A stretch of DNA of 64,000 nucleotides from Lunularia cruciata (lineage: Eukaryota; Streptophyta; Marchantiopsida; Lunulariales; Lunulariaceae): assembly GCA_948567375.1 (NCBI GenBank), contig OX419758.1:67671965-67735964 (forward strand), read 5' to 3'. Positions 34,105 to 45,911 of the stretch are shown here, piece by piece. Numbering within the stretch: position 1 is the first letter of the stretch; every line of letters begins with the position of its first letter. The notes below the pieces were generated by a model that did not search any database, was not told the origin of the DNA, and saw only the letters and a program-made list of their open reading frames with translations. Position numbers and translations under genes: made by a program.

Positions 34105-34900
34105 GATCCTCTACCATCACCACTATCACCTTGCCCCCCATGACCTGGAGCTCCTCTACCACTTGCCATAGTAGCTCTACCACTTTGTCACTCCGAGTGT
34201 AGGTCAAAGCATTGGTCATTGGAGTGATCAAATCCGTGGCAATGCTCACACTATCTTTGTGCTAGCTATGATGCACCATATGTATTAGGTTTGTTGCCTT
34301 GAGTGCACTCTCTTCTATAGTGAGGTCCACCACAAGTCCAACATGCAACACCACCACTCACTAGTTGTTGTTGATCAAAAAATGGAGGTAAGGATCTAGC
34401 TATAATAGACCCTCCACTTGCTATGTAGGATCTAAGTTGTCCACCATGTCCTCAAAAACCAACTTGGCACGGTGCACTCTATTGAAATAACAATTATGGA
34501 TGAGGTCTCCCTACCAAACCTAGATGTCACTACTCTCTCCTCCACCATGTTGAGCTTAATATGTTCAGCCAAACCAAAGACCACTGCCAAAGTATACAAA
34601 GTAGCCTGTAATAACATAGCATCATAAACTCTACATTGCAACTCTTATCCTATATACCATACCAAAACTGGACTACCTAAGCCGTAGTAACTCCCTGAGT
34701 AAAACTAATCAGCCATCTCATGCGAGTGTATTATGCCTCACGTTGTCATATTGTGGTTTGCATAGCCCTTGAAAAAGTAAACTTATGTGGTTTATCTCCA
34801 TAAAAGATGGAGAAGGTTGTATGATGGATCCCACGGTTGAGCTATTGCCATGTAAGTAATCTATGTACATGTATACAATTAGTCACATGGATTATGGTCT
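34105..34900 (-). pseudogene. Gag relic with zinc knuckle, element G
   Basis: At about 34,300-34,350 the minus strand reads CWTCGGPHYRREC, an exact C-x2-C-x4-H-x4-C zinc knuckle that would bind element RNA. Upstream toward 34,900 there are broken open segments consistent with a capsid domain but no clear motif. The right end is not defined. Confidence 0.7.
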
Positions 34901-37900
34901 TGTCTCCTTCAACCCCGTCTTGCGATAGCATTGGAGTAGGCAAACCTAGACTAGGCCATCTTGGGCCATGGAGATGTTATGATGGATGATAAGGAGGATT
35001 TCTTGATATCCTAATTACAAAAGAGGTCTCCTCCATTGACACCAAGACACAAAGAAGAGGTGGTAGTATGTGTTTTGACTATCATTCAAGAAGACACTTG
35101 TTAGGTGGTAAGTCTACCTCAAGAACCAATGTTTGAGACAATCTAACCCTCACCATCCCAAAATAAATTTTTTGAGTGAAGAGAAGGGACAAGGACCAAG
35201 AAGATGGGTGTCCTTGGACCAAGACCAATCCTGTAGATCATTGTAGGAGGGTTCTTATGAATATAGATAGTGGAGAGTTGGGTGGAAGGTGTGTTTTAGT
35301 AGGCGGATTCTCGAGCGGGAGGAGGACGTTGAGAGTGAGAGTTGTACTAGAGCGTGGAGGCCGGCATCAAAGAGAGCAATTGATTAGGAGATCTCACATG
35401 CTCCAATTTTCCACTCCCAAATCCTTTTCTCATCAAGCTTCAAATTCTACACCTCAATAGCTTATAGGATTGGATGGTGGCATGTTTCAGGGCGGTATTC
35501 ATAGAGTTGATGATAACAAACCCATGGCCTATTGTCCTTTTTAGTGCTTACTTACAAGCAAGTATGGGACTTGACAATCTATACGATCTTGTAGTTGGAG
35601 ACTGACTCAATTTCACTCATGAGCTTCAAGATGGAGTTGTGTGGTCCACTTGTCAAAACGTGAAAGAAGCTAAGTGATAAAAATTGCAAGAGATTGGATT
35701 TCAAGAAAATGTCATGAGTTTTTTGACCATGAAGGGGATTTTGGGGAGGGAATTCAAAGAGAAAGGACTTTGGTTGGAGAGAGGAACTGACAGATTATAA
35801 CTTGAAGACTAGAATCAAGTGATTTGAGTCAATTCACTAGGAGATATGATCAATTGAGTCAAGGGGGTATAATTTATACCCAAGAGCACAAAATAGGTTA
35901 TTTAGAGAGCTTCATGAGGCATTTTATGATATTTTAATTTATTTGGTGATTTAACAAAGTGCTTGTAATGATGAGCTCAAGAAATTTTAGATTTTGATCA
36001 ATCTCAAATCAAATCTGGCCAATTGAAGTTGGAGCTTTGGAAAGTGAAGAGTTGGAGATGACATCCTAATCAGGTTTGAAGATTTGGTCACTCCTAAAGT
36101 TCTGGTCTGAAAAACCTTGTGAAAATTTCTAATATTGTTGGTGGCTAGGGTTTTCACTTTTTTTAGAAGTTTCATGTGAATTCCTTAAATAGACAATTCA
36201 AGGTCCTAGATCAAGCATACTTGGGTCTATATAGCTCACAAGTTAGCCCAGCTCAAGAATTGATCCATATCTAGAGTTTGAGGTTGGATTAGGGTACTAA
36301 AATTTAAAGAGGTATAAACAAGGACACAAAAAGCTACTATGAAAAATCTGGTTGACTTTGGGTCCATGGAGAGTGAGATCTGATGCAACAAACTCTACTG
36401 ACAATATTGTTATGAGCTCGGGAGAGCATTTCTATCTTTTATCATGATTGAGTGTCTATTCTCCTATTTTTGTGTCCATGACTAAGGATTTTAGATTTTT
36501 GGAGTGTTTTTCAGGATCAAATGCACCTCTGATCCATAAATCTAGGGAAAATTACCCAAAACTAGGAGCAAACCCTAAATTAGGGATTTTGAAATTACAA
36601 AATTACAAAAAACTGGCCAAGTTTGAGAGCTTGTTAGGGAAGCTGCAATGATCAGATTGTAGCTTATTTTGTATCATTGAAAAGCTTATCCCATAAGCTT
36701 TCTAGAACATTGTAATAAAAGTTATATAGGGAAAATTATGCCCATTTGAGTTACAAAGATTTTCCTCATCAATAAAACATAAGACCACTTGGAATACAAG
36801 TTGGGTGAAGGTTGAAGTACATGTTAGAGGAAGCTTGGAGTACAAGTTGAAATTAGCTTGATGACAAAGAAAGAGGTTTCTAAAGCTCAATTTTGACAAA
36901 AAGCACAAAGAATTGTTGCTAGACTTTTGTGATTGGATCCTTTCCCTGCTTGCATGCTTGTTTGCATGACCAATTTGCTTGGATTGGTATGTGGGCATTG
37001 TGCTTAGGTTTTTCCCTCTAGGAGTGTTATGTATTTCTCCTTGGTAATGTTGGAAGTGATGACCATCAAACCAAGAGTGCGTGTAATGGTGACAAGTTAG
37101 GTCACCCATTACTACTTTACACGATAGCAAAAATACCAAAACCTACTGGTTGGGATCTATGCCCGCTCAAACTAGTAAGGATAGGTTTACCTTCAACCTT
37201 TAATCTATAGGCTCCATAGTTAAGCACCTTGTGTGTTCCCTAAAAGAGAAAAGAAAAATATGACAACATAAGCTCTCTCTAGCCTTTTGCTTGAACTACT
37301 ACAAGCTACTGAACTTGTCAGTCTACACTCCTTGGTAGTTCTACCTCAAACATTGGAAGAATTCCACTATGGTGTTCAACCTCAATACTAAACCATCTCT
37401 TGTAGTAATACCTTGTAAAACCAATAGCTAGATAAATTAGCTAGAGATGAAAATTGGCTTGGTAACATATGGAAGGATATTATGTATGATGGGCTAGGTA
37501 GATCAGATAGAGGTGTCACCAAAAGAGTACTTCTACTAATAGGGTAGAAGTCAAAAGTAGCATGAAGTTGTAATACCAATAGCTAGAAATAATAGCTAGA
37601 GGTGAAAATTGGCTTGGTAGCATTTGGAAATATATTATATATGTTAGACTAGGTAGATTAAATAGAGGTGTCACCAAAAGAGGACTTCTACTAATAGGGT
37701 AGGAGCCAAAAATAGCCTAGAAACTTTAGAGCCAATTTTAGAGTTCTAAATGGACAAATTAGACCTCAAAAAGATACAAACCCCCTCCCTCACAAGGGGA
37801 AAGGCTACCCTTCCCTCTCCCTAGTTGTCTTATCGAGAGCTTTCCAACGGTACTTCACCCATGTGATTTGGAGATTCCTATACAAAGATTCCTTTTAGTC

Positions 37901-38340
37901 AAAGGTGATTTGACCAACCAGATAGGATCAAAACTAACATGTCACCATGCATGCATCTAATCTAAAGGTAAAGATCATTGATATGTCACCCATTCATGTA
38001 TTTGATCCAAGGGTGGAGCTTTCTTTGGGGTAGTCCACATTGCTATATAACACAATCAAGGTGCTCCTTTGGGGCATCAAAGGTTTGAGTGTGAAAATTG
38101 TGTATTTCCTATTCTATTTTTCTCTTCAGATCTCCTATCCTTGGAGTATTACAATACCTCCACTCGTAAAAGCACCATCTCCAAGAGATCCTCTAACACT
38201 ATTAGAGCTCAAACTTGTGGATACTACCGATCTACCCCTAAAAACCAAGCCTAAAGTAATTGAGACATAGTTCATAGACATAGTTCATAGACCAATATTG
38301 TCTCCATAGCTCAATCTCCTCCAAGTGAGCTCTCTTGAAC
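34901..38340. other. Unassigned region
   Basis: No domain was recognised in the few open frames (35,176-35,460 plus; 36,702-37,139 minus). A diverged tandem duplication of about 155-bp period lies at 37,412-37,715, sharing TGAAAATTGGCTTGGTA and AGAGGTGTCACCAAAAGAG. Confidence 0.5.
37412..37715. repeat. Tandem duplication, period about 155 bp
   Basis: GAAAATTGGCTTGGTA and AGAGGTGTCACCAAAAGAG each occur twice at about 155-bp spacing. Confidence 0.85.
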
Positions 38341-39052
38341 TGTAACACCCATTTGTGCATGTGTGTGGTATTGTGATATTTTGTGTGGTATTGTGATATT
38401 TAGTTTGGTATTACAAATACTTAAGAGATATTATTTATATAGAGATAAAGGATGGTTCTATATTAGTCATGGTTAGCTAAAGTTAGTCATAACTAAGATA
38501 GAGTGGACCTTACTTTAGAGGAAGTAGAAAAGATAAGCACCACTATTTTGGATTTTAGTGTGTTGACTTGGTATTATTCCTAGGTGTTTGGCTTTGAGGA
38601 AAGAGTTGAGAACTCTTGGGCCCTCAAGCCTTTTTGTTTTGAATTCTTCTTTAGTCCAAGGATAGCCCATGTGAAGGAATCCTTGACTTAGTGGTTGGGT
38701 CAAGATAAGACCACATGCTTAGGGGAATATGCCCATGTGAATGGATATTCCTTTCTACTTTTTGACTTTACTTGACTTTTAGTCTAGTAACTTGAGTTAC
38801 TACTGTAATTAGTAACTTTGGTACATAATTATTTCACAAGTATATAAACAAGGGGTGAGGAGGTACTCATCATCCTTTCATTTGAAACTCTATCTCTCTC
38901 ATTGAGTTCTCTTGTGAGCAATGTCTTGAGTCTTGGAGTGTTAGCCTTGGAGGAGTATGATGGAGTTGGGGTTCCTTGCCTTCTTAGTCCATGGTGCGCT
39001 ACCATAATAGCCATCAGAGGTTCACCCAGAGTGAGAGACAGACCGGCTCACA
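38341..39052 (+). mobile_element. Solo LTR of family B, 712 bp
   Basis: It begins TGTAACACCC and ends GGCTCACA, opposite in orientation to element 1. It has a roughly 20-bp internal duplication near its start (TGTGTGGTATTGTGATATTT twice). Flanks are GAAC on the left and AAAC on the right, a possible decayed 4-bp target duplication. Confidence 0.85.
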
Positions 39053-40734
39053 AAACTCATATTAGTCATCCATTGGTGGACCCTCTAATGTTGAAACATC
39101 CCCTTCCATGCCATGAAGGGTGTGAATAAAGTCGGGTTCCGCATCTACTATAGATCACACCAACTATTGAAGTCATCCAACTCAATGGTACCTATTGTAC
39201 CAAAGTCACACCTAAGGCCTTTGGAGGCCCTATAAACCTTGTCCATGTCCCACAATATTGGTGCGGACACACAAAGTGCACTCTCAACTAAATCAGCTCC
39301 TATGTCAAACTCTAACTCAGAGTCAATCTTCTCCCTCACTAGGACTTGAGCTACAAGTTGATACCAAGCGCCACTCCAAATAAATGCATTACATATTGCA
39401 GTGTTATCTCCTCTAAAATCCCCAAAAAACTCTATCATGACAAAATAACCAAAAATTGCAACCCATAACCAAAACCACTGCAAGTACCTTACCAAGTGCC
39501 AACACCACCAAGTGCCAACCAAACATCATAGACTAATGTAGCTCTAACTATGACAACTACACTAGAAGAAAGTGCAACTTGTAACTTCCCATCACAACAA
39601 GCACTCTTACAATCTATAGGTCATCATTTCCTATCTCATTGAAGAGAAACATAAGTAGTCTGATTGGTCATCACTCCAGCCTCACTACCAAGAGCACACT
39701 AGAGCACCAATGTTCTAAATTCAAGGCACCTCATACAAACATAGTACAAAAACAGGAAGTAGAGAATGGAGGGGTTCTGATGACAAAAAATCTAGACAAA
39801 AACCCTCCATCTTATAAATCAACACTAGACTGACTCTGCCACCATTTGGCATTTGACATAATATGAGTTATCTACTTCCTAAGCTACTAGGATCACCAAG
39901 AATAGTATCAAACTATCTCTCTTGGCCAAAGCTACAAATGTATAGATAATAGTGGATCAGTCATTAGGACAACAAGTGAAGTTGGACTAGTTGGCTAGGG
40001 CACCAATCTAGAAACAAGAGATCTAGGGGTCAAGCCTTGTTGCACACAATCTAGCAAGAAGTGTAGACTTTGCCAAACAATGACCAAAATCTACTCTAAA
40101 CTAACTAGCCTCACACCAACAAATTGGCCCTTCCAGGATTTTGTAGCCTTTCATAGCCCATAACCCTATGCCTCTAAATGCCAAATGAGATGTTTCTTCT
40201 TGCCACTTTGAAATTTCTCCAAATTTGGCAAAACTCCTCCAAATCTATGAAACTCCTCCAACTTGAGCAAAACTCCTCCAAATCTGGCCAAAATCTAACA
40301 TAAACTCTAGCAAAAATCTGACATAAATCCCTAAAGTTGGTTGACTGCCAATCCTCTACTAATTCTCCACTTAAACCAAATTGAAATGATGGGTTTCTCC
40401 AAGTCACAAATTCATGGGGACAGGTTCCCAACTCCACCTTCAATTCACTTTTTGAGCTCAACTTGCACCAAATTGGTCTTGCTTTCACCTCTTGAGCTCA
40501 AAATCACAACTATCGCTTGAAAATTACTTCTCTTTGATCAAAATTTGGCTAGCATTTTTGCACACCATCTGCCTCACTACTAAATTTGCGTCAAGTCAAA
40601 GACCTTTTGCACAAGATCACTCGCAAGGAAACTCTAGACCACAATCAAGCTACCAATGATCAAAAAGGCTTGGAGATACCACCAACACCTTTAGTCCATG
40701 ACTTGATTTCCCCCTAACTTCACTTCTCTAATGT
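39053..40734. other. Unassigned region left of element F
   Basis: One 124-codon minus frame (39,148-39,522) shows no known domain. At 40,205-40,320 a short phrase (AAACTCCTCCAAAT) recurs several times. It may be decayed retroelement sequence, but no motif supports that. Confidence 0.45.
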
Positions 40735-41209
40735 AATCAATTTATTTACACAAATCAATTAGTCACACTCAATCATATCACTACTTGATCTATCACTCCA
40801 TAATCTGCCAACAACTAAGCACTAATTACAATCAAGCCACACCCACACTAGCTAAGAGAATCTAGATGGTACTCACCGGCCTATGTCCACCATAACCAAG
40901 AACTCAAAAGCTCAACACCAAAGAAGTGAGCTCTTTGGAGCTGCACTTTGAAAGTATACCCCTTGGACTCAAGCTAGGTCTCAAACCCTAATGGTCTCGT
41001 TGACTACACACCCAATGGTGCAAATAGTGCAAATGGCACAAATGGTGTAAGTGACGGTGGGCCACACCATGTAATCAGTACCTTGAATAGGAAATCTGAC
41101 CGTTAATAGGTAGCCTATGAGTAACTACCAAACTACTCCTAACTACCAACACTACTACTCTAGAGTCCAAGAAATCTAGGTGCAATGCTAAAAATGGTGT
41201 GACATGTCA
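40735..41209 (-). mobile_element. Partial family-F LTR of element F
   Basis: It is alignable to 23,190-24,280 without the nested family-B LTR, through AATCAAGCCACACCC, GAAGTGAGCTCTTTGGAGCTGC and GGTGTGA. The head repeat seen in element G is missing, so it is truncated at both ends. Confidence 0.7.
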
Positions 41210-42626
41210 AACATACTATATGTCATCCTCTCAAATAACTATCATACACCAACATAGTAGCAACTCCACCAAAAGAGGCGCATAACATATAGTGTAAGCC
41301 TGCACATACAAGTGCCAAGCTAGGGTCCATAGTGCCATCAATGTTTGGGAGGTGGCATGGCACTCAATTGTGCACATGATCCTTCCAAACAACACCATCT
41401 TGTCCTTCTAACACAAAAACTTTAGAAGGAAAAACCTTGCGCACTTTCAAGACAATATAGCATGTACTAACATCAAGTGTTGTTGGTATAGTATGTTGTA
41501 GATATACATAGTCACTTGGATCAAATTGACAGATCAAGGGTCTATCCCTCCTCCTTAAATAGTAGCATAGTGTAAGTTATCCCTATGTTGAGCAATTGCT
41601 AAGTTCTCAAATGCCATTGGCATCACTCTCCAAAAGATCTTTGCCCCGTTGAGAACCTGTGCTCACTCACTTGGATGATCTAAAACTACAATAGTATCTT
41701 GAGGAATAGCTATAGGTAAATTTGGATCTTGTCCATAGAGTAGAAAGTAAGGAAAGAATGATGCTAAGGAAGCTTGCCAATTGAACTAATAGTCCATTGC
41801 AAACCAAGGTAATTGGAGATCCCAATCTCCCAAGTGGCCTATCTATAAACCATATTATGCAATCCACTCTTCATTGTTTGAACTACTCTCTCTACTAAGT
41901 TATCTACGTTAGGATAATCTCGGGAGGTAGTATGATGATCAATCAAGGCCTTGTCACACAAGACATGAAATTCCCCCAAAATTCTATACCCTGATCAATC
42001 AAAACCTCAGTTGGTGCACCAAAATGACTAAGAACCCAATCTAGGAACTAGTAAGCCATACTTTCATTAGACTTATCAAGAAGTACCACCAACTCAATCC
42101 ACTTGGAAAAGTGCTCTACCATAACCAAAATATACCCATAATGTCTCACAATCAATGGTAAAGGCCAAACAAAGTCCAAACTCCAAACCCAATCCCATGA
42201 TAGGTAATGGGTGTAACTATGGCATAGGAGTATTAAATGATGTTCTACCTTGGTCACAAACCACACATTTAGTAACAAATTGATATACAATGGTCTACAT
42301 ACCATACCACAAATAATGGCTCTAGAGTAAGCTATATGTACACTTTACTCAAAAATTTCTAGCTCCTTATGAGCATGGTGGATCATCTATGGTCTTTGAG
42401 ATAGAAGGGGTACTACTTGCACTTAACCATCCTCTTATACACAAAGAAGATATGTACTTTCCAATCTAAACTGCTTGGCTTGTTGAAGAACATAGTCTCT
42501 CTCCTTGGCACCAATTATGCCACCCACAACAACAATGTGAATATAATCCATCACTAAGAATGTCATGAATGTATCTTTAAACTACCAATATCTCCACCTC
42601 CTAGATCTTTGACCTCAATAACTCGT
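41210..42626 (-). pseudogene. Integrase and PHD-like finger relic, element F (left part)
   Basis: Near 41,215-41,400 the minus strand reads CHLPNIDGTMDPSLALVC, then MLCASFGG. Several of the finger's cysteines have decayed to tyrosine (VYDSY). Integrase core fragments lie at 42,050-42,305 (SLDFVWPLPLI, HYGYILVMVEHFSKWI). About 41,870 carries the empty-site version of the CATTG target used by the solo LTR in element G. Confidence 0.75.
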
Positions 42627-42981
42627 TGTAAAAGACCAAGACCAAGGAGAGAAATAAGAGAATGGAAGCTCACATTGGGACACTTGAATATGGGAAACCT
42701 CCAAATGCCTAGCATGAGCTTCAACTCTTGTTATTTATAAGGATCATACAAGGCTCTTGAGAAGCTTCCTTCTAGAAGCCATTTACTTAGTGTGCAAGCT
42801 AAGCTAGTTAGAAGCTTCTAGAAGCTTCCTTCTAGAAGCATTTATTTGGGGTGCAAGCTAAGCTAGCCAAGAAGCTTCCCAAGAAGCCTCCTAGATACTT
42901 ATGGAATGTTCTAGGCTAATTTGTCTTATTTGCTACTTTGTTAGCCCTATCAACTTTGTCATCAAACTCCATATTGTTACA
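42627..42981 (-). mobile_element. 3' LTR of chromovirus E (family D, 355 bp)
   Basis: Plus-strand ends are TGTAAAAG and TTGTTACA, giving the inverted terminal TGTAA/TTACA. On the minus strand, GAA/TTC pentamers (42,761-42,768, and four contiguous at 42,811-42,828) lie upstream of TATAAATA at 42,739-42,732. U3, TATA and U5 therefore run from right to left. Confidence 0.88.
42811..42828 (-). promoter_or_regulatory. Heat-shock-element-like site (four contiguous pentamers)
   Basis: GAAgcTTCtaGAAgcTTC is a perfect alternating pentamer array for heat-shock factor trimers, about 75 bp upstream of the minus-strand TATA box of this LTR. Confidence 0.6.
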
Positions 42982-44312
42982 TATTCTCCCATTGTTAGTT
43001 GGTGATGTCTTTGTCTTTGTTGTTAATGAAGCTTCAAACTCCTGGATGGCCAATCGTGTATTCTGGAGATGAAAAAGAGGTTCTAATGTGGCATCATAAA
43101 GGGGATACCCTTTCCAAAGGACTTTGTACTCCATATGTTGTAGACGGCCTTGTTGAATGTGGTGACATGCAAAGATATGATCAACTTTGTACTCCTCATG
43201 ATCATTGATAGGGACAGGAGTAGGGGGAGGTTGGACTCAAGAGGAAAAAGAAGATGGGTTAGGAACAAAGGGTTTCAACTTAGAAATATGAAAGACAAGT
43301 GGATCTATATATGACAAGGCAAGTCAATAAGCAACAAGAGAGATAATTTGAGTGACATCAAAGGATCCTATCTGATTAAGGGCAGGTTTACAAACTTGGG
43401 TATCAAGTGGGAGAGGGAGGTTAATGGATGAGAACATGACCTTATCACCAACTTGAAAGTTGAGATCATGTCAACGATGATCCGCATATTGTTTTTGTTG
43501 ATTTTGAGCAACAAGGAGATGAGATTTGGGTTATTGGAGGGATTGGGAGGTAGTGGTTGGTCAAGAAGGTAGAAGTATGAGGGACATGAGATGGAGGAGG
43601 AGCAAGAAGGGAATCTAGAACAAGTGGATATTGGCCAAAATTGAGAAAGAAAGGAGAGAATCCTATGCCTGCATGTTTAGGATTATTGTATGCAAACTCC
43701 ACAGTTGCAAGACATTAATTTAAATTAGTATGGTGAATGTTGACAAAGGCACAAAGCATATTTTCCAAGGTGCAATTTTCATGTTCAATTTGTCCATTAG
43801 TTTGAGGATGATAGGTTGTGGACAAAGCAAGCTTGGTGCCGAGTATGTGGAAGAGTGCTTGCCAAAACTTTCCAATAAGCAAGGATCATGGTTAGAAATA
43901 ACTTACATGTGGCATCCCATGATGCTTGAATACATTTTTGAAGTAGATTTGTGCCAAGGTTGGAGCATCCACAATATTAATTGTAAGTGCTAAATGGATT
44001 TGCTTACTAAGCTTTGCTTTGCTTTGCTTTGCTTATGGAGTCCATTCGGTTTTTGGTTATTAGCCTTGTTGCATTGGCAACTCTCACACAATCAAAAAAA
44101 TTCCCAAACATCTCTACTCCATGTTGGGCCACCACCATTGGCATTGGAGGGTACCAAGGTCTTGTCTACACTCATGTGACCAGAAATTTGTAAATCATGG
44201 GCTTCTTGAAGGCACACAAGTCGGAGATCACCTTTGGATAGAATATAGATCCGGCCCTCATGGAATAGAAGGCCTTCCTTGAAGGAGAAGGTGTTGTACT
44301 CCTTATCTCATG
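42982..44312 (-). pseudogene. Integrase with C-terminal chromodomain, element E
   Basis: The chromodomain at 42,985-43,134 reads EYKVLWKGYPLYDATLEP with a following helix (LAIQEFE), as in chromoviruses, where it binds histone marks and guides insertion. The integrase core is seen in parts: STTYHPQTNGQIEHEN near 43,770-43,830 (catalytic Glu in QIEHEN), EFAYNNPKHAGIGFSPF at 43,650-43,702, and a C-x2-C relic near 44,090. Several frame breaks are present. Confidence 0.85.
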
Positions 44313-45911
44313 CTATAAGACGACCATGAACCATCTAGAAGAAGGGTCTTGTTGTAGAGCTGACCAAAACTCATTTTGGACCTTGGAGTGAATTGACACT
44401 ATCATAATTGTCATCGTGATGAGAAGAAAAGACTTCAATTCAGGTCGTTGTGATAGTGCATCAAGGATGACATAGAACCAACCTGGTTTGTACTCAAGTT
44501 TAAGATCAAACAATTGGAGTTGCTCTTCCCATCAATGATGTCAACTCTTCATGTGTCCCAAGTGTAAGGTATAACAATGGTTTGTGATCAACTCACATGA
44601 TCACTTGTTTTTCCAAGAGGTAATGCCTCCATACCTTGGTGGCATATACCATTGCAAGTTGTTCCTAATCTTGAGCAGAGTAATTTCTTTTAGTTGTATT
44701 TAGTTGGCAAGACACAAAGGCAATGAGATGTAGTCCATTTGGGAATTCTTGTTGCAACACAGTTCCAATTGCAAAGTTAGAAGCATCAAAATCAACCACA
44801 CAAGGTAGTTGAGGATCATATGGTTGAAGAATGGGTCTTGAAGACACCATATGTTTCAATTTTTGGAATGCTTCTTTGTGTTTGGTGGTTCACTTAAAGC
44901 TTGGGTTCTTCCCCAAGAGGTTAGGCAATGGTGTAGCCACATGAGCATAATAATGGATGAACCACCGATAAAAACTAGCCAATCTATTAAATGCCCGTAC
45001 TTCTGTAGCATCCTTTGGAGTAGGACAATCAATAATGGCCTTGATCTTCTTGTCTTCCATCTTGATCCACTCCAATGAGATCTTGTGACCCAAGAAGGTA
45101 ACTTCTCTTTGCCAAAAAGCACACTTTGACTTCCTGCAGTAAAATTTCCATTATCATAATCATCTTAGGACTTCTTGCATATGATTCATGTGATTTGCCT
45201 TTGTCTTGCTATAGATTAAGATATTGTCCAAGAACACCAACATGTATCTATCCAATAGTCCATCCAACACCCAATGCATCTAATCCATGAAGACTATTGG
45301 AGCATTAGTGAGGAAAAAAAGTAGAACTCTCCACTCAAAATGCTTATACCTTGTGCAAAAGGTAGTCTTTTGCACTTCCTCCCTATCAATGGAGATTTTC
45401 CCATAGCCGCTACAAATATCCAACTTGGAGAAGTATTGTGCTCTACTCAATTGATCAAGTAAGTCATGGATCTGAGGCAAGGGATTTGCATTCTTCACAT
45501 TTGCGTATTGAGCCCATGATAATCAAAATAGAAACAAAGTCTTCCATCCTTCTTGGGAGCAAATAATATCAGCGCCTTCCAAGGAGAGTACTATGTTATA
45601 TGAAATCTTTTTGCAACAACTCTATAAGTGTTGTTTGTAACTCCTCCAACTCCTTTGGTGAGAGCCGATAAATTGGTCTATGCACAAGAGTACTCCCTTA
45701 TAATAACTCAATCTTGAAGTGCATACCATGATTGAAGGGTAATCACTTTGGTAGATCATCCAGAAACACATCTACATACTCTTGAATTATTTGATCAACC
45801 ATTGCTTGATGAGGCTCTTGACTCTCCTCAAATTATCCTTGTGCAATTGGCTTGATCCACACCGCAAAAATAGACTTATCTTCCTCCAAAGCTTACTCTA
45901 TGGTTGTTTCC
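44313..45911 (-). pseudogene. Reverse transcriptase and RNase H, element E
   Basis: The minus strand reads YFSKLDICSGYGKI (motif A), FLDNILIYS near 45,215 (motif C, second catalytic Asp replaced by Asn), GHKISLEWIKM, AFNRLASFYRWF, then RNase H VVDFDASNFAIG, RNYSAQD and LEYKPGWFYVILDALSQRP. The frame changes at about 45,280, 45,120 and 44,860. The N-terminal part continues to 45,911, where the 13.7-kb element is inserted. Confidence 0.87.

Larger units (their letters stand above)
23105..34900 (-). mobile_element. Decayed Ty3/gypsy element 'G' with PHD-like finger, several nested LTRs
   Basis: Minus-strand order from right to left: gag with zinc knuckle (about 34,900-34,300), protease (about 32,600), a tandemly duplicated reverse transcriptase segment, RNase H, integrase, PHD-like finger, polypurine tract and 3' LTR (24,380-23,105). 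Solo LTRs of family A (25,288-27,182) and family B (33,413-34,104 and 23,298-23,981) are inserted in it. The 5' LTR was not found, so the right boundary is approximate. All coding parts carry stops. Confidence 0.8.

Noticed and set aside
35176..35460. 94-codon Arg/Gly-rich plus-strand frame
   Set aside because: No domain, no homologous copy in the window and no supporting context.
36702..37139. 145-codon minus-strand frame
   Set aside because: No recognisable domain; Phe/His/Asn-rich composition typical of chance frames in AT-rich DNA.
39148..39522. 124-codon minus-strand frame, Trp- and acidic-rich
   Set aside because: No family recognised and no second copy; kept only as part of an unassigned region.
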